From the NCBI GenBank assembly GCA_000961765.1, contig LADT01000087.1, positions 45,409 to 109,408 on the forward strand: a stretch of 64,000 bases of DNA, read 5' to 3'. This document shows, piece after piece, positions 28,303 through 41,673 of the stretch. Source of the stretch: Clostridiaceae bacterium BRH_c20a. Lineage in GTDB: Bacteria > Bacillota > Peptococcia > Peptococcales > BICA1-8. A model generated the notes under the pieces. It saw nothing but the letters and a program-made list of their open reading frames with translations, did not search any database and was not told the origin of the DNA. The first letter of the stretch is position 1. The number at the start of each line of letters is the position of its first letter. A program made the translations under genes and the position numbers.

Positions 28303-28338
28303 CGGGACGAAAACGACCATGGTGGGACAAAAAATGCC
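28303..28338 (+). promoter_or_regulatory. CggR operator
   Basis: The layout CGGGAC-N6-GACC-N4-TGGGAC-N6-TGCC closely matches the B. subtilis CggR consensus CGGGAC-N6-TGTC-N4-CGGGAC-N6-TGTC, with identical spacing. It starts eight bases after the -10 box and ends 13 bases before the cggR start, so bound CggR would block transcription. Fructose-1,6-bisphosphate relieves repression in Bacillus. Confidence 0.85.
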
Positions 28339-28351
28339 GGAGGTTGACATA

Positions 28352-29416
28352 ATGGCTGAACAGGCTTTTTTTCTTGGTAAACTAGCACCTGAACTTATTG
28401 AAGTTGTGCATAGGAGGTATAATATCCTGCGGACTATCGGGTATATGCAGCCCATTGGACGGAGAATATTGGCGGAAAGGCTTGATCTGCCCGAAAGGAC
28501 AGTGCGCAATGATGTAGAAACCTTGCGCCAGCAGGAACTAATCTCGGCGGAAGCTAAAGGTATGAGCATTACTCCTTTGGGGGAAAGGCTGTTAGAAGAG
28601 CTGAGTATATTAGTCCATGGTTTACGAGGCTTGGATAATTTAGAAAAACTACTGGGTACTAATTTAGGCGTACATAGGGTTGTTATTGTACCTGGTGATA
28701 TTGATGGCGAGTCACTGGCGAAAAAAGAATTGGGTAGGGTATCTGCCTATTATGTGAATGAAATAATAAAGGATGTCCGTACGATTGCTGTAGCAGGTGG
28801 TACGACTTTAGCAGAAATGGCTAAACATATTATACCTCAAAGCCGGCAGGATATACTAATACTCCCTGCTCGAGGGGGGTTGGGGGAACAGGTCGAAATT
28901 CAGGCCAATACAATTACGGCCAAAATAGCTGCCAGCCTAGGAGCTAACTACAGGCTTTTACATATTCCTGATTATATGAGTAGGACTTCCGCAGAACAAT
29001 TGGTTAATGACCCGTATATTGCACCTATTTTACAAATGATTCGTGGTGCAGATGTCTTGGTTCATGGCATAGGGGATGCTCTTGAGATGGCTAAGAGAAG
29101 GGGAATTAGCTGGGAGGAAATTGAGTTTTTAAGAAATGCCGATGCAAAAGGTGAAGCCTTTGGTTATTATTTTGATGGTTCGGGTTCAATTATCTATTCG
29201 ACACCTAGTATCGGTTTGAAACTTGATGACCTGGGTAAAATAAATACAGTGGTTGCTTTAGCAGGAGGAAATAGTAAAGCTCAAGCAATTGAAGCTGTAA
29301 CCAAGGCGGGATATATTGATTGGCTTATTATTGATGAAGGTGCAGCATGGCAAATAGCCAAAAACTTAAATTTGGAGAATGGGATTTTAGGATTACACTC
29401 CAATTCGTTGCGTTAG
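28352..29416 (+). CDS. cggR: Central glycolytic genes regulator CggR (SorC family)
   Basis: A repressor with an N-terminal winged helix-turn-helix (GRRILAERLDLPERTVRNDVETLRQ, ~30-55) and a SorC-type sugar-phosphate-binding domain (TIAVAGGTTLAEMAKHI; LPARGGLGEQVEIQANTI; VALAGGNSKAQAIEA). It should sense fructose-1,6-bisphosphate and control the downstream gapA-pgk-tpiA-gpmI-eno genes as well as itself. The ORF track starts at 28319, inside the operator; ATG 28352 after GGAGGTTGACATA is the real start (354 aa). Confidence 0.95.
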   Translation: MAEQAFFLGKLAPELIEVVHRRYNILRTIGYMQPIGRRILAERLDLPERTVRNDVETLRQQELISAEAKGMSITPLGERLLEELSILVHGLRGLDNLEKLLGTNLGVHRVVIVPGDIDGESLAKKELGRVSAYYVNEIIKDVRTIAVAGGTTLAEMAKHIIPQSRQDILILPARGGLGEQVEIQANTITAKIAASLGANYRLLHIPDYMSRTSAEQLVNDPYIAPILQMIRGADVLVHGIGDALEMAKRRGISWEEIEFLRNADAKGEAFGYYFDGSGSIIYSTPSIGLKLDDLGKINTVVALAGGNSKAQAIEAVTKAGYIDWLIIDEGAAWQIAKNLNLENGILGLHSNSLR

Positions 29417-30692
<1,276 letters not shown>

Positions 30693-30693
<1 letters not shown>

Positions 30694-30728
30694 TTAGTAA
30701 GCCATCGGGTTTCCGATGGCTTACTAAT
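30693..30728 (+). terminator. Perfect hairpin without T-tract between gapA and pgk
   Basis: ATTAGTAAGCCATCGG-gttt-CCGATGGCTTACTAAT begins in the gapA stop codon. There is no U run after it, so it may stabilise or punctuate the polycistronic RNA rather than terminate it. Confidence 0.55.
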
Positions 30729-30757
30729 GGAAAGACGTATAAAAAGGAGGCTCTAGC

Positions 30758-31942
30758 ATGGGTAAACAAACCATTAGAGATGTAGATTTACAAAATAAAA
30801 AAGTTCTGGTTCGGGTGGATTTTAACGTACCTAGAGATAAAGGGGGTAATGTTACCGATGACACAAGGATTCAGGCCGCTTTACCAACCATCCAATACCT
30901 TTTAGAAAAAAAGGCTAAAGTAATTTTAGCCTCTCATCTAGGGCGACCTAAAGGAGAGGTGGATGAAAAATATCGTCTGGCCAAGGTAGCAGAAAGGCTT
31001 TCTGAACTTTTGGGGAAAAATGTTACCCAAACAGTTAACACCATTGGTCCGGATGTAGAAGAAGCAGTTAAGGAAATGGAGTCTGGTGATGTACTGCTTT
31101 TGGAAAATGTACGCTTTAATCCTGGAGAAACAAAGAATGACCCTGAGTTTGCCGGCGCATTGGCTGCTCTAGCCGAGATTTATGTCAATGATGCTTTTGG
31201 CACCGCTCACCGGGCCCATGCATCAACAGAAGGTGTAGCCAAATATTTGCCTGCTGTTGCCGGATTTCTGATGGAGAAAGAATTAAAAGCACTGGGTGGT
31301 GTCATTACTAACCCAGAAAGGCCTTTCATAGCAATTATTGGAGGGGCAAAGGTTTCTGACAAAATAGGCGTAATTGAAAATTTATTACATAAAGTGGATA
31401 TTCTTATTATTGGTGGAGGTATGGCAAATACCTTCTTAAAGGCAAAGGGATATGAACTAGGCAAATCACTCTTAGAAGAGGATAAAGTGGACTTAGCCAA
31501 AAAACTGATGGCTGATGCAGAGGCTAAAGGTATTAAGTTTTTACTGCCGGTTGATTTAGTAGTTGCTGACTCTATAGAAAGTCCCGGCGAAATTGAAACA
31601 GTGCAAGTTAACAGTATTCCAAAAGATAAGATGGGACTAGATATCGGATCTGCTACGGCTGATTTATATGCTGAAGCGATAAAAGATGCAAAAACTATAG
31701 TTTGGAATGGTCCTATGGGTGTTTTTGAAGTAGAAGCTTTTAGTCGAGGGACAAATGTGGTAGCTCAGGCTGTGGCCGAAGCTCATGCCAACTCCATTGT
31801 GGGTGGCGGTGATTCTGTGGCAGCTGTAGAAAAAGCAGGATTAGCACAAAAGATAAGCCATATTTCCACAGGAGGAGGAGCCTCCCTAGAGTTTCTAGAA
31901 GGCAAGGAACTCCCCGGAATAACAGCGTTAAATGATAAATAA
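30758..31942 (+). CDS. pgk: Phosphoglycerate kinase
   Basis: A 394-aa kinase with the N-domain substrate motif RVDFNVP, basic residues SHLGRPKG, the [11 protein letters not shown] region, hinge [11 protein letters not shown] and C-domain nucleotide loops NGPMGVFE and GGGDSVAAV. It makes ATP from 1,3-bisphosphoglycerate. ATG 30758 follows AAAAGGAGG. Bacterial size, no anomaly. Tandem GATAGAC units occupy the short gap after it. Confidence 0.98.
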   Translation: MGKQTIRDVDLQNKKVLVRVDFNVPRDKGGNVTDDTRIQAALPTIQYLLEKKAKVILASHLGRPKGEVDEKYRLAKVAERLSELLGKNVTQTVNTIGPDVEEAVKEMESGDVLLLENVRFNPGETKNDPEFAGALAALAEIYVNDAFGTAHRAHASTEGVAKYLPAVAGFLMEKELKALGGVITNPERPFIAIIGGAKVSDKIGVIENLLHKVDILIIGGGMANTFLKAKGYELGKSLLEEDKVDLAKKLMADAEAKGIKFLLPVDLVVADSIESPGEIETVQVNSIPKDKMGLDIGSATADLYAEAIKDAKTIVWNGPMGVFEVEAFSRGTNVVAQAVAEAHANSIVGGGDSVAAVEKAGLAQKISHISTGGGASLEFLEGKELPGITALNDK

Positions 31943-32043
31943 AACTAAAATATTGTAGACGATAGACGATAGACGATAGACCAAGGAACATAAGAATGTA
32001 GAATGTAGAATGCCACTAGTTTCTAAATAAGGGGGGAAAATAA

Positions 32044-32799
32044 TTGCGAAAACCAATAATTGCAGCAAATTGGAAAATGCACAAAACTGTAAAAGAAGCT
32101 TTGGATTTTGTAGAAAAGTTCAAGGCTCTAGTGGTGAAAAATAATGAAGTTGATATAATTCTATGTGTCCCTTATACTGTTTTAGCAAGTGTGGCGCAAA
32201 GCTTAAGCGGCAGTACAGTGAATTTAGGTGCACAAAACATGTATCATCAGGATAAGGGTGCTTTTACCGGGGAAATAGCTCCGGCTATGCTTTTAGAGTT
32301 TGAGACTAGGTATGTTATTATTGGACACTCAGAACGACGGGAGATATTCGGGGAAACCGATGAATTGATTAGAGAGAAAGTTAATAAAGCTTTGCAATTA
32401 GGCATAACACCAATTTTATGTGTAGGTGAAACATCAGAAGAAAGAGAAGGAGGCTTTACCGAAGCAAAATGTAGAAAACAGGTGGAGTCTGCTCTTAAAG
32501 GACTTGATAAAAGCCTTGCAGCTCAAATCATAATAGCCTATGAGCCTATCTGGGCCATCGGTACAGGTAAAACTGCCTCAAGTAATGATGCTGAAGAAAC
32601 TATTGCCTACATTCGCCGTTTAGTGGCTGGAATTTTTGATGAAACAACAGCTCAGACCATAAGAATTCAGTATGGCGGCAGTGTAAAGTCCGACAATATT
32701 AAAGAACTTATGACTAAGCCTAACATTGATGGAGCTTTAGTAGGTGGAGCAAGCTTAGATGCTGAGTCTTTCGCAAAAATAGTAAACTTTAAGGAGTAA
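32044..32799 (+). CDS. tpiA: Triosephosphate isomerase
   Basis: A 251-aa TIM barrel: AANWKMHKT (substrate Lys), IIGHSERR (catalytic His), [11 protein letters not shown] (catalytic Glu), and [13 protein letters not shown] (phosphate loop). It interconverts dihydroxyacetone phosphate and glyceraldehyde-3-phosphate. TTG 32044 follows AAGGGGGGAAAATAA, so the start is a non-ATG codon. Only five bases separate it from gpmI, so the two are co-transcribed. Confidence 0.98.
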   Translation: MRKPIIAANWKMHKTVKEALDFVEKFKALVVKNNEVDIILCVPYTVLASVAQSLSGSTVNLGAQNMYHQDKGAFTGEIAPAMLLEFETRYVIIGHSERREIFGETDELIREKVNKALQLGITPILCVGETSEEREGGFTEAKCRKQVESALKGLDKSLAAQIIIAYEPIWAIGTGKTASSNDAEETIAYIRRLVAGIFDETTAQTIRIQYGGSVKSDNIKELMTKPNIDGALVGGASLDAESFAKIVNFKE

Positions 32800-32804
32800 G
32801 AAAA

Positions 32805-34355
32805 ATGGCAAAACCAACAGTATTAGTAATTTTAGATGGGTGGGGACTAGCGGAAGGTGCCAAAGGAAATGCCATATCGCAGGCTCATAAACCCAATTAT
32901 GACCATCTTTTAGCCCATTATTCCCACACAATCCTTGAATCCTCCGGGGAGTCCGTGGGTTTGCCGGAAGGGCAGATGGGCAATTCGGAGGTAGGCCATC
33001 TGAATATTGGCGCAGGTCGAGTTGTATATCAAGAATTGACAAGAATTAACAAAGCAGTCCGGGAAGGGACAATAAAAACAAATGCGGTGATTTTAGAAAG
33101 TATGCAATATGCCAAAAATAACGGTAAAGCCCTGCATCTAATGGGCTTACTGTCAGATGGGGGCGTACACAGTCATATCAATCATTTGCTTGCCCTCTTA
33201 TCTATGGCAAAAGAAATGGGACTAGAAAAGGTATATATCCATGCGTTCTTAGATGGCAGGGATGTGCCCCCGGCGAATGCTATGGACTATATTTTGTTAT
33301 TAGAAGAAAAGCTGCAGGAATTAGCTGTGGGCAGAATTGCCACCGTAACAGGGCGGTATTATGCTATGGACAGAGATAACCGTTGGGAAAGAACAGCTGT
33401 GGCTTATCAGGCTTTAGTAAATGGTGAAGGACTCAAGGCTACTATGGCTAGAATGGCTGTTGAGCAGTCTTATGACAAAAGGGTTACTGATGAGTTTGTC
33501 GAGCCTACTGTTCTTATTGATGAAGCTGGTAATCCCGTAGGGAAAATTGAGCCTGAAGATGCTGTTATTTTCTATAATTTTCGGGCCGATAGGGCTCGGC
33601 AGCTGACTAGAGCTTTTGTAGATAGGGATTTTAATGGTTTTGTTCGAGAGAACGGTTGCCTTGATGTCCGCTTTGTATGCATGACACAGTATGATGCAGA
33701 ACTAGCGGCATCAGTTGCTTTTATCCCTCAAAACTTAGAGAATACTCTTGGGGAAGTTCTAAGTGGTGCCCATATGAAGCAGCTGAGAATTGCGGAAACA
33801 GAGAAATACGCCCATGTCACGTTTTTCTTTAATGGTGGTGTAGAAGAGGCTAATAAAGGTGAAGATAGAATTTTAATTCCCTCACCTCAGGTTGCTACCT
33901 ATAACCTGTTGCCTGAAATGAGTGCCTATCAGGTCACCGATGCAGTAACCGAAAAAATATTAGGTAAAGAATATGATTTTATCCTAGTGAACTATGCAAA
34001 TCCCGACATGGTAGCCCATACTGGATATTTAGAAGCTGCTATTAGGGCTATAGAAGTAGTGGATGAATGTTTAGGTAGTATTTTTAATGCTGTAGAAGAA
34101 GTGGGAGGCAGCCTGATCATAACCTCGGACCACGGTAATGCAGAAACCATGGAAGATGAAGAAGGCAAGCCCCAAACAGCCCATTCTGCCAAACCAGTAC
34201 CCTTGATTTTGGCCGATGGAGCCCTGAAGGGTATAGAACTTAAAGCAGGTTCTTTGCGGGACATTGCCCCAACGGTTCTGGCTTTATTAGGTCTAGATAA
34301 ACCGGACGAGATGACGGGAACAAGCCTTATTTGGAAAAGTTCTAGCTTAGAATAA
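32805..34355 (+). CDS. gpmI: 2,3-bisphosphoglycerate-independent phosphoglycerate mutase
   Basis: This 516-aa Mn-dependent enzyme of the alkaline phosphatase superfamily has VILDGWG (metal Asp), [14 protein letters not shown] (phosphoserine), [23 protein letters not shown] and [10 protein letters not shown] (metal ligands). It converts 3- to 2-phosphoglycerate. ATG 32805 is just after tpiA, with AAGGAG overlapping the end of tpiA. Clostridia and Bacillus use this form, consistent with host type. Confidence 0.98.
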   Translation: MAKPTVLVILDGWGLAEGAKGNAISQAHKPNYDHLLAHYSHTILESSGESVGLPEGQMGNSEVGHLNIGAGRVVYQELTRINKAVREGTIKTNAVILESMQYAKNNGKALHLMGLLSDGGVHSHINHLLALLSMAKEMGLEKVYIHAFLDGRDVPPANAMDYILLLEEKLQELAVGRIATVTGRYYAMDRDNRWERTAVAYQALVNGEGLKATMARMAVEQSYDKRVTDEFVEPTVLIDEAGNPVGKIEPEDAVIFYNFRADRARQLTRAFVDRDFNGFVRENGCLDVRFVCMTQYDAELAASVAFIPQNLENTLGEVLSGAHMKQLRIAETEKYAHVTFFFNGGVEEANKGEDRILIPSPQVATYNLLPEMSAYQVTDAVTEKILGKEYDFILVNYANPDMVAHTGYLEAAIRAIEVVDECLGSIFNAVEEVGGSLIITSDHGNAETMEDEEGKPQTAHSAKPVPLILADGALKGIELKAGSLRDIAPTVLALLGLDKPDEMTGTSLIWKSSSLE

Positions 34356-35993
<1,638 letters not shown>

Positions 35994-35995
35994 AT

Positions 35996-36034
35996 AAAAA
36001 GGTTTAGGGTAGATACTACCTTAAACCTTTATTG
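35996..36034 (+). terminator. Terminator after enolase
   Basis: AAAAGGTTTAGGGTAG and its near-inverse CTACCTTAAACCTTT, followed by ATTGGTTT, three bases after the stop. Confidence 0.75.
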
Positions 36035-36194
36035 GTTTAAACGTATAGACGATTCGCTAATATTTTGTTAAAATAATAATTATGGACTAATACAATACTA
36101 ATAAATATTGGTAGTTTAGTGATGAATTGACTTAAATAGTCCAGTCACCAGCCACTATTCACCAGTCACTATTTCATGTAGGGAGGTGTAAGAA

Positions 36195-36416
36195 TTGAAA
36201 ATTTTCTTGGTGATTCTACAGGTTATAGCATCTATCGGTGTTATTTCTACTGTTTTATTACAGTCCGGGAAAAGTGCTGGTATGTCAGGTGCTATCGCTG
36301 GGGGTGCAGAAACCATGTTTGGTAAAAAGAAAGGCATGGATAATGTACTAAGCAAGTTATCAACTATTTTTGCAATTGCATTTATGGTATTTACATTACT
36401 TATTTCTTTGTTCTAA
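36195..36416 (+). CDS. secG: Protein translocase subunit SecG
   Basis: This 73-aa subunit has two transmembrane helices (FLVILQVIASIGVISTVLLQ; FAIAFMVFTLLISLF) separated by the typical glycine-rich loop SGKSAGMSGAIAGGAETMFGKKKG. SecG assists SecYE/SecA-driven export. TTG 36195 follows GGGAGGTG. The position eno-secG, and before rnr-smpB a few kilobases later, matches Firmicute gene order. Confidence 0.95.
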   Translation: MKIFLVILQVIASIGVISTVLLQSGKSAGMSGAIAGGAETMFGKKKGMDNVLSKLSTIFAIAFMVFTLLISLF

Positions 36417-36469
36417 TTTGGTAATGATATAGGCATAATGAAAAGGGTTTAAGGAGGATGAATTAGATA

Positions 36470-38479
36470 ATGAATTTTACAATATGGGCACCTGCTGCAG
36501 GGATTTTAGCCCTATTATTCGCGTTTTATTTAGCCACAAAGGTTAATCGGGTAGATCCAGGCACTGAAAGGATGCAGGAAATTGCTGCAGCTATTCATGA
36601 AGGTGCTATGGCGTTTTTATTTAGAGAATATAAAACCTTAGGTGTTTTCGTTATTGTACTTGCTGGAATAATCTTTGCCGCAGGAGCTTTTACAGCGGGG
36701 CAAGACAGCTTACAGCCAGAAACAGCTATTGCATTCATTATTGGAGCAGCTTGCTCTACATTAGCTGGCTACATTGGCATGAATATTGCCACAAAAGCAA
36801 ATGTGCGCACAGCAAATGCTGCGCAGGAAAGTGCTAATAAGGCCCTGGGGGTTGCTTTCTCCGGGGGAGCGGTTATGGGTATGTCTGTTGTAGGCTTAGG
36901 ATTATTGGGTTTAGGTATCGTGACATTCTTTTTTGATAACCCCAATACAATTAATGGTTTTGCTTTAGGTGCCAGCTCCATTGCTCTATTTGCTCGGGTT
37001 GGCGGAGGTATCTATACTAAGGCTGCTGACGTTGGTGCTGACTTGGTTGGTAAAGTGGAAGCCGGTATTCCCGAAGATGACCCTCGTAACCCAGCCGTTA
37101 TTGCTGACAACGTAGGTGACAACGTTGGTGACGTTGCCGGTATGGGTGCAGATTTGTTTGAATCATATGTAGGTTCTATTATTGCCGGGATGGCCTTAGC
37201 TGTTGCTCTAAATCTGGGACAAGGTGCTATCCTGCTGCCCTTCATGATTGCTGCTGCTGGGATAGTTGCTTCTATCGTTGGTACTTTCTTTGTCCAAACA
37301 GGAGAGGGTGCTAATGCAGCTAAAGCCTTAAATATGGGTGAAGTTGTTTCCATGCTACTAGCTTTAGTTGCTACTTATTTCTTAAGTACAAGTATGCTCT
37401 CAGCTGAAGGTGATGTGACAGGTATGGGAGTATTTGTGGCAACAATTGCCGGATTAATCGCAGGTTTCGCTATTGGTAAAATTACTGAGTACTATACTTC
37501 TGGTGATTATAAGCCTGTAAAAGATATTGCTAAAGCATCACAAACAGGCGCAGCCACCAATATTATTTCTGGTCTTGGTGTGGGTATGCTTAGTACTGCC
37601 CTACCAATATTGGTAATTGTTGTTGCCATTCTGATTGCCTTTAAGTTTGCCGGATTATACGGTATTGCATTAGCGGCTGTGGGTATGCTTTCTACTACTG
37701 GTATGGTTGTTGCTGTAGATGCTTATGGTCCTATCGCGGATAATGCCGGTGGTATTGCGGAAATGGCTCACTTAGATCCAAAAGTTCGTAAGATTACTGA
37801 TGGCTTAGATGCAGTAGGTAACACTACAGCAGCTATCGGCAAAGGTTTTGCTATTGGTTCTGCTGCTTTAACAGCTCTTGCATTATTCAGTGCTTACACT
37901 AAAGCTGCAGGTATAGATACTATTGATATCTTGAACCCATCTGTTATTGCCGGTTTATTTATCGGCGGTATGCTGCCATTCCTTTTCTCTGCCCTTACTA
38001 TGAATGCAGTTGGTAGAGCAGCGGGGGATATGATTGATGAGGTAAGAAGACAATTTAGAGAGATTCCTGGTATTATGGAAGGTACAGCTAAACCTGAATA
38101 TGCTAAATGTGTTAGTATAAGTACTGCTGCAGCTTTAAGAGAAATGGTTATTCCTGGTCTATTAGCGGTGGTTGTACCTATTGCTGTTGGTTTAATGCCT
38201 GGCTTAGGCAAAGTTGCTTTAGGTGGCTTATTAGCTGGTGCGCTGGTTTCCGGCTTCCTATTAGCTATCATGATGGCTAACGCCGGTGGTGCTTGGGACA
38301 ATGCTAAGAAGTACATTGAGGGCGGCGAATACGGCGGCAAGGGTTCTGATGCCCACGCAGCAGCAGTAACCGGTGATACCGTAGGTGACCCCTTCAAAGA
38401 TACATCAGGGCCGTCCATAAATATTTTAATTAAATTAATGACAATTGTTTCCTTGGTTTTTGCACCACTGTTTATGTAA
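36470..38479 (+). CDS. hppA: Membrane-bound ion-pumping pyrophosphatase (K+-dependent type)
   Basis: This 669-aa protein with about 16 helices couples pyrophosphate hydrolysis to H+ or Na+ export. The active-site motif [20 protein letters not shown] and [15 protein letters not shown] are intact, and so is the C-terminal KKYIEGG with [14 protein letters not shown]. The motif [10 protein letters not shown] has Ala at the position (GNTTKA in the K+-independent class) that marks potassium-dependent enzymes, many of which pump Na+. Which ion it pumps cannot be settled here. ATG 36470 follows AAGGAGG. Confidence 0.96.
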   Translation: MNFTIWAPAAGILALLFAFYLATKVNRVDPGTERMQEIAAAIHEGAMAFLFREYKTLGVFVIVLAGIIFAAGAFTAGQDSLQPETAIAFIIGAACSTLAGYIGMNIATKANVRTANAAQESANKALGVAFSGGAVMGMSVVGLGLLGLGIVTFFFDNPNTINGFALGASSIALFARVGGGIYTKAADVGADLVGKVEAGIPEDDPRNPAVIADNVGDNVGDVAGMGADLFESYVGSIIAGMALAVALNLGQGAILLPFMIAAAGIVASIVGTFFVQTGEGANAAKALNMGEVVSMLLALVATYFLSTSMLSAEGDVTGMGVFVATIAGLIAGFAIGKITEYYTSGDYKPVKDIAKASQTGAATNIISGLGVGMLSTALPILVIVVAILIAFKFAGLYGIALAAVGMLSTTGMVVAVDAYGPIADNAGGIAEMAHLDPKVRKITDGLDAVGNTTAAIGKGFAIGSAALTALALFSAYTKAAGIDTIDILNPSVIAGLFIGGMLPFLFSALTMNAVGRAAGDMIDEVRRQFREIPGIMEGTAKPEYAKCVSISTAAALREMVIPGLLAVVVPIAVGLMPGLGKVALGGLLAGALVSGFLLAIMMANAGGAWDNAKKYIEGGEYGGKGSDAHAAAVTGDTVGDPFKDTSGPSINILIKLMTIVSLVFAPLFM

Positions 38480-38493
38480 TATAACAAAAAAGC

Positions 38494-38528
38494 AAAGCAG
38501 TTGGCCTACAGGGTCAACTGCTTTTTTT
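38494..38528 (+). terminator. Terminator after hppA
   Basis: AAGCAGTTGGCC-taca-GGGTCAACTGCTT followed by a T run. Confidence 0.88.
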
Positions 38529-38668
38529 CAGTGAAATTTAGAACCCATTCATTTGCCCATAATAGAGGGTCCTTGACTATTTTGAAAGGTAAAAAGAAGG
38601 TAAAGTATTTTTGGTAGCGAAATTAAAATATACGATATTTCTTTTGAGTGCATAAGGGGGGTATTAAC

Positions 38669-39679
38669 ATGGAGTTCAGAACTCTAGGCAAAACACAACT
38701 GAGAGTATCGGCAATTGGTTTTGGCGGTATTCCTATCCAGAGGGTTAGCCTAAAGGAAGGGGTAGAAATTGTACACGCAGCCTTAGCCTACGATATAAAC
38801 TTTTTCGATACCGCTCGGGGATATACTGATAGTGAAGAAAAAATTGGCTTAGGGTTGAAAGGAAAAAGACACAAAGCTATATTAGCAACAAAGACTATGG
38901 CCAGGGACGAAAGGTCTATGGCTAGGGATATAGATATAAGTTTAAAAAAACTTCAAACTGATTATATAGACCTATATCAGTGTCATAATGTTAAAACAGA
39001 AGAGGAATTAGCGGAGATTACTGGTCCAGAAGGAGCGCTGGTGGCTCTTGTTAAAGCAAAGGAAGCAGGAAAAATAGGACATATTGGTATTACTGGGCAT
39101 ATTGATCAAACTGTAATCAAAGCTTTACAAGTTTATGATTTCGCCACAGTTCAATTCCCACGAAATGTTATTGAAGATGCAGCGGAAAAAGAGTTATTCC
39201 CCTTAGCCCGAAAAAAAGAAATGGGAGTCATCATCATGAAGCCTCTGGCGGGAGGGGCCTTTAAAAATCCAGTGTTAGCATTACGCTATCTATTAGGCTG
39301 GGATTACTCATCAATTATTCCTGGTATGGACAGTGTAGAACAGGTAAAAAATAATGCTGCATTAGCTGTAGATTTAAAACCATTAACAGATATCGATATT
39401 CAAAGACTAGAAGATGAGGCTCAAACAATAGGTAGTAAGTTCTGCCGCAGGTGTGAGTATTGTAAACCTTGTCCCCAAGGTCTGGATATCCCGTCGTTCT
39501 TCATTTTACATAGTTATTTTGAAAGATACGGTTTGGGTGACTGGTCTATCAGCCGTTATGGCAGCATACAACCTAATGTAGTAAACTGCATTGAATGCGG
39601 CATTTGTGAAAGCCGCTGTCCATATGAGTTACCAATAAGGGAAATGCTACGACAGGTCCATAAAGACTTAGGACAATAG
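38669..39679 (+). CDS. Aldo/keto reductase with C-terminal ferredoxin-type domain
   Basis: The N-terminal ~250 residues form an aldo/keto reductase barrel: FFDTARGYTDSEEKIG (catalytic Asp/Tyr), ILATKTM (Lys), YQCHNV (His). The C-terminal ~90 residues carry two cysteine sets, CRRCEYCKPCPQGLDIPSF and CIECGICESRCPYELPIREML, like a [4Fe-4S] ferredoxin domain. Such fusions are common in anaerobes and may exchange electrons with ferredoxin; substrate unknown. ATG 38669 after GGGGGTATTAAC is preferred over the ORF track's 38648 start (336 aa). Confidence 0.92.
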   Translation: MEFRTLGKTQLRVSAIGFGGIPIQRVSLKEGVEIVHAALAYDINFFDTARGYTDSEEKIGLGLKGKRHKAILATKTMARDERSMARDIDISLKKLQTDYIDLYQCHNVKTEEELAEITGPEGALVALVKAKEAGKIGHIGITGHIDQTVIKALQVYDFATVQFPRNVIEDAAEKELFPLARKKEMGVIIMKPLAGGAFKNPVLALRYLLGWDYSSIIPGMDSVEQVKNNAALAVDLKPLTDIDIQRLEDEAQTIGSKFCRRCEYCKPCPQGLDIPSFFILHSYFERYGLGDWSISRYGSIQPNVVNCIECGICESRCPYELPIREMLRQVHKDLGQ

Positions 39680-39699
39680 TTTGTTAGGTAGGGTGCTGA

Positions 39700-40449
39700 A
39701 TGCAAATTAGACGTAGAGATATAGAACCTTTCGATTTCGTTGGAAACAAAACGGGTTGTTTATTAGTCCATGGCTTTACAGGTTCCCCGGGAGAGATGCG
39801 TCCTTTAGGAGAGTACTTACATAAAAAGGGATATACGATAAAGGGGATTCTTCTGCCTGGGCATGGCACCAAGGTAGAAGATTTGGCCTGTACTAATTGG
39901 GAAAGCTGGTATCAAGAAGTAGTTAAGGGTTATGAAAGTCTAAAGGCTTGTTGTGAAGAGGTTTTTATTATTGGTCTTTCTATGGGTGGGGCTTTAGCAC
40001 TCCATTTAGCGGCTAATGAAAAAATTAACGGTGGGATTGTATCGATATGTGCCCCGATTTTTTTGGCAAAGAAAAAAGCCTACTTTTCACCAATTTTGCA
40101 GCACTTTGTTAAATTTTCAAAAAAGAAAAGTTATACCAGTAAAAGTTATGAATCTTTTTGGTATGACCAATACCCTATTAGCTGTACAGCCAGCCTGGTC
40201 AAAATGCTTCCTGTAATTAAAAAAGAGTTGAAAGTTATAAAAAATCCAGTTCTTATTATTCAATCTACCCTGGATAAAACAGTTAATCCTGCTAGTGCTC
40301 AATACATTTATGATAAAATAGGAAGTAGAGTAAAAGAAATTTACTGGCTACATAATTCAGGCCATGTAGCTACTCTAGATATTGAAAGAGAGCAGGTTTT
40401 TCTCTGGACAGAAGAATTTATTACCGTTTATTTAAAGGGGGAACGATAA
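39700..40449 (+). CDS. Alpha/beta hydrolase (carboxylesterase / monoacylglycerol lipase type)
   Basis: A 249-aa serine hydrolase with oxyanion loop LVHGFTGSPGEM, nucleophile elbow GLSMGGALAL, an Asp in STLDKTVNPASA and His in NSGHVATLD. It is close in plan to Bacillus carboxylesterase Est30, which hydrolyses short-chain esters. It lies 20 bp after the aldo/keto reductase and one base before a thioesterase, so the three are probably one operon. ATG 39700 follows GGTAGGGTG. Confidence 0.9.
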   Translation: MQIRRRDIEPFDFVGNKTGCLLVHGFTGSPGEMRPLGEYLHKKGYTIKGILLPGHGTKVEDLACTNWESWYQEVVKGYESLKACCEEVFIIGLSMGGALALHLAANEKINGGIVSICAPIFLAKKKAYFSPILQHFVKFSKKKSYTSKSYESFWYDQYPISCTASLVKMLPVIKKELKVIKNPVLIIQSTLDKTVNPASAQYIYDKIGSRVKEIYWLHNSGHVATLDIEREQVFLWTEEFITVYLKGER

Positions 40450-40450
40450 T

Positions 40451-40876
40451 ATGGAATTTTATTATGATCATATGTGTTTTGCTTGTGGCAATCAGAACCC
40501 TATAGGTCTTAGCTTAAAATTTGAGGTACAAGGGGGAAAGGTTAAGACCCATTTTACTCCTCAACAGGTACATGAAGGTTACCCCGGCGTAATGCATGGT
40601 GGTTTAATTACTACCATCTTAGATGAGGTTATGGCTAGAAGCGTCAATATGCTAGGCTCCCACGGTGTAACGGCTCGCTTAGAGGTTAGGTATAGGGAAG
40701 CAGTACCTATTGGACAGGAAATTACTTTTGAATCCACTATTACTAATGCTCGAAAAACAATAATTGATTTAGAAGCCAAAGCTTTTTTGCCAAGCGGTAA
40801 AGTAGCGGCTGAGGCCCTTGCTAGATTTATGGTAATGGGCAAAATAGAAGAAGGCAAGAAGATTCATGAAGAGTGA
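40451..40876 (+). CDS. Hotdog-fold thioesterase (PaaI/4HBT-like)
   Basis: A 141-aa hotdog protein with the PaaI-type pattern HGGLITTILDEVMARS (catalytic Asp/Glu helix) and an N-terminal CFACGNQNPIGLSLKF motif typical of one PaaI-like subgroup. It would hydrolyse an acyl-CoA; the substrate is not evident. Start ATG 40451 follows AAAGGGGGAACGATA, overlapping the end of the upstream hydrolase gene. Confidence 0.88.
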   Translation: MEFYYDHMCFACGNQNPIGLSLKFEVQGGKVKTHFTPQQVHEGYPGVMHGGLITTILDEVMARSVNMLGSHGVTARLEVRYREAVPIGQEITFESTITNARKTIIDLEAKAFLPSGKVAAEALARFMVMGKIEEGKKIHEE

Positions 40877-41000
40877 TTATCTACTTTTGAGTTAGTTTTA
40901 GGGTCTCGTGTTCGGTGCTCGGTGACTAGTGCCCAGGAAAAGATTGTTAGGCCCACAGTACACGCGCCCACGTTAATACGCAAAAAGGGGATGGACAAGC

Positions 41001-41552
41001 ATGGAGAGACAGGAAGCATTGGATTTTGTAAAAAGACATGTACAAAATAAAAATTTATTGAAGCATATGTTGGCCTGTGAGGCAGTAATGGTTGCTTTAG
41101 CCAATTATTTTGGAGAAGATGAGGAAAAATGGGCTTTAGCTGGACTGCTTCATGATATTGATTATGACCAAACTAAGGATAACCCAGACAAACATAGCCT
41201 TATTGGAGGAGAGATGCTTGAAGGAGCAGGGCTTTCTCATGATATTGTCTATGCGGTTAAGTGTCATAATGAAGTTCATGGTTTAGAGCGTAAGGGTAAA
41301 ATAGATATGGCTTTATTCTGTACTGACCCCTTGACAGGACTAATTGCTGCTGGGGCGTTAATAAAACCGGAAAGAAACTTAGCTTCTATCGATGTTGAGT
41401 TCCTAAAAAATCGTTTTGAAGAAAAGGGCTTTGCCCGAGGGGCTAGTAGGGTTCAAATTGCTGCCTGCCGGGAGTTGGGTTTAAGCTTAGAGCAGTTCTT
41501 TGAGATAGGGCTTAAAGCAATGCAGGGAATACATAAAGATTTAGGTTTATAG
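41001..41552 (+). CDS. HD-domain protein (putative phosphohydrolase)
   Basis: A 183-aa protein with the HD metal-binding set: H in NLLKHMLACEAV, HD in AGLLHDIDYDQT, H in KHSLIGGEML and the conserved CHNEVHG plus FCTDPLTGLIAAGALI. This is the short clostridial HDIG-like family often annotated as hydrolase; substrate unknown. ATG 41001 lies after AAAGGGGATGGACAAGC. A GGTAGAC/GTCTACC terminator follows. The short upstream gap holds GTGACTAGTG and GCGCCCACG repeat copies. Confidence 0.85.
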   Translation: MERQEALDFVKRHVQNKNLLKHMLACEAVMVALANYFGEDEEKWALAGLLHDIDYDQTKDNPDKHSLIGGEMLEGAGLSHDIVYAVKCHNEVHGLERKGKIDMALFCTDPLTGLIAAGALIKPERNLASIDVEFLKNRFEEKGFARGASRVQIAACRELGLSLEQFFEIGLKAMQGIHKDLGL

Positions 41553-41566
41553 AAAGTATATTTACG

Positions 41567-41597
41567 GGTAGACTAATAATATATTTGTCTACCTTTT
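41567..41597 (+). terminator. Terminator after the HD-domain gene
   Basis: GGTAGAC...GTCTACC followed by TTTTGCTTT. Confidence 0.75.
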
Positions 41598-41673
41598 GCT
41601 TTAGTTTGGTGAGAGGCTAAGAATTATTATGTTGACGAAAAAAACTATTAGAGGATAAAAGTTGGAGGTTATT

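Noticed and set aside
36769-38487. Long minus-strand ORFs opposite hppA (up to 197 aa)
   Set aside because: Low-complexity Ala/Pro-rich mirror of the pyrophosphatase transmembrane repeats; shadow frames.
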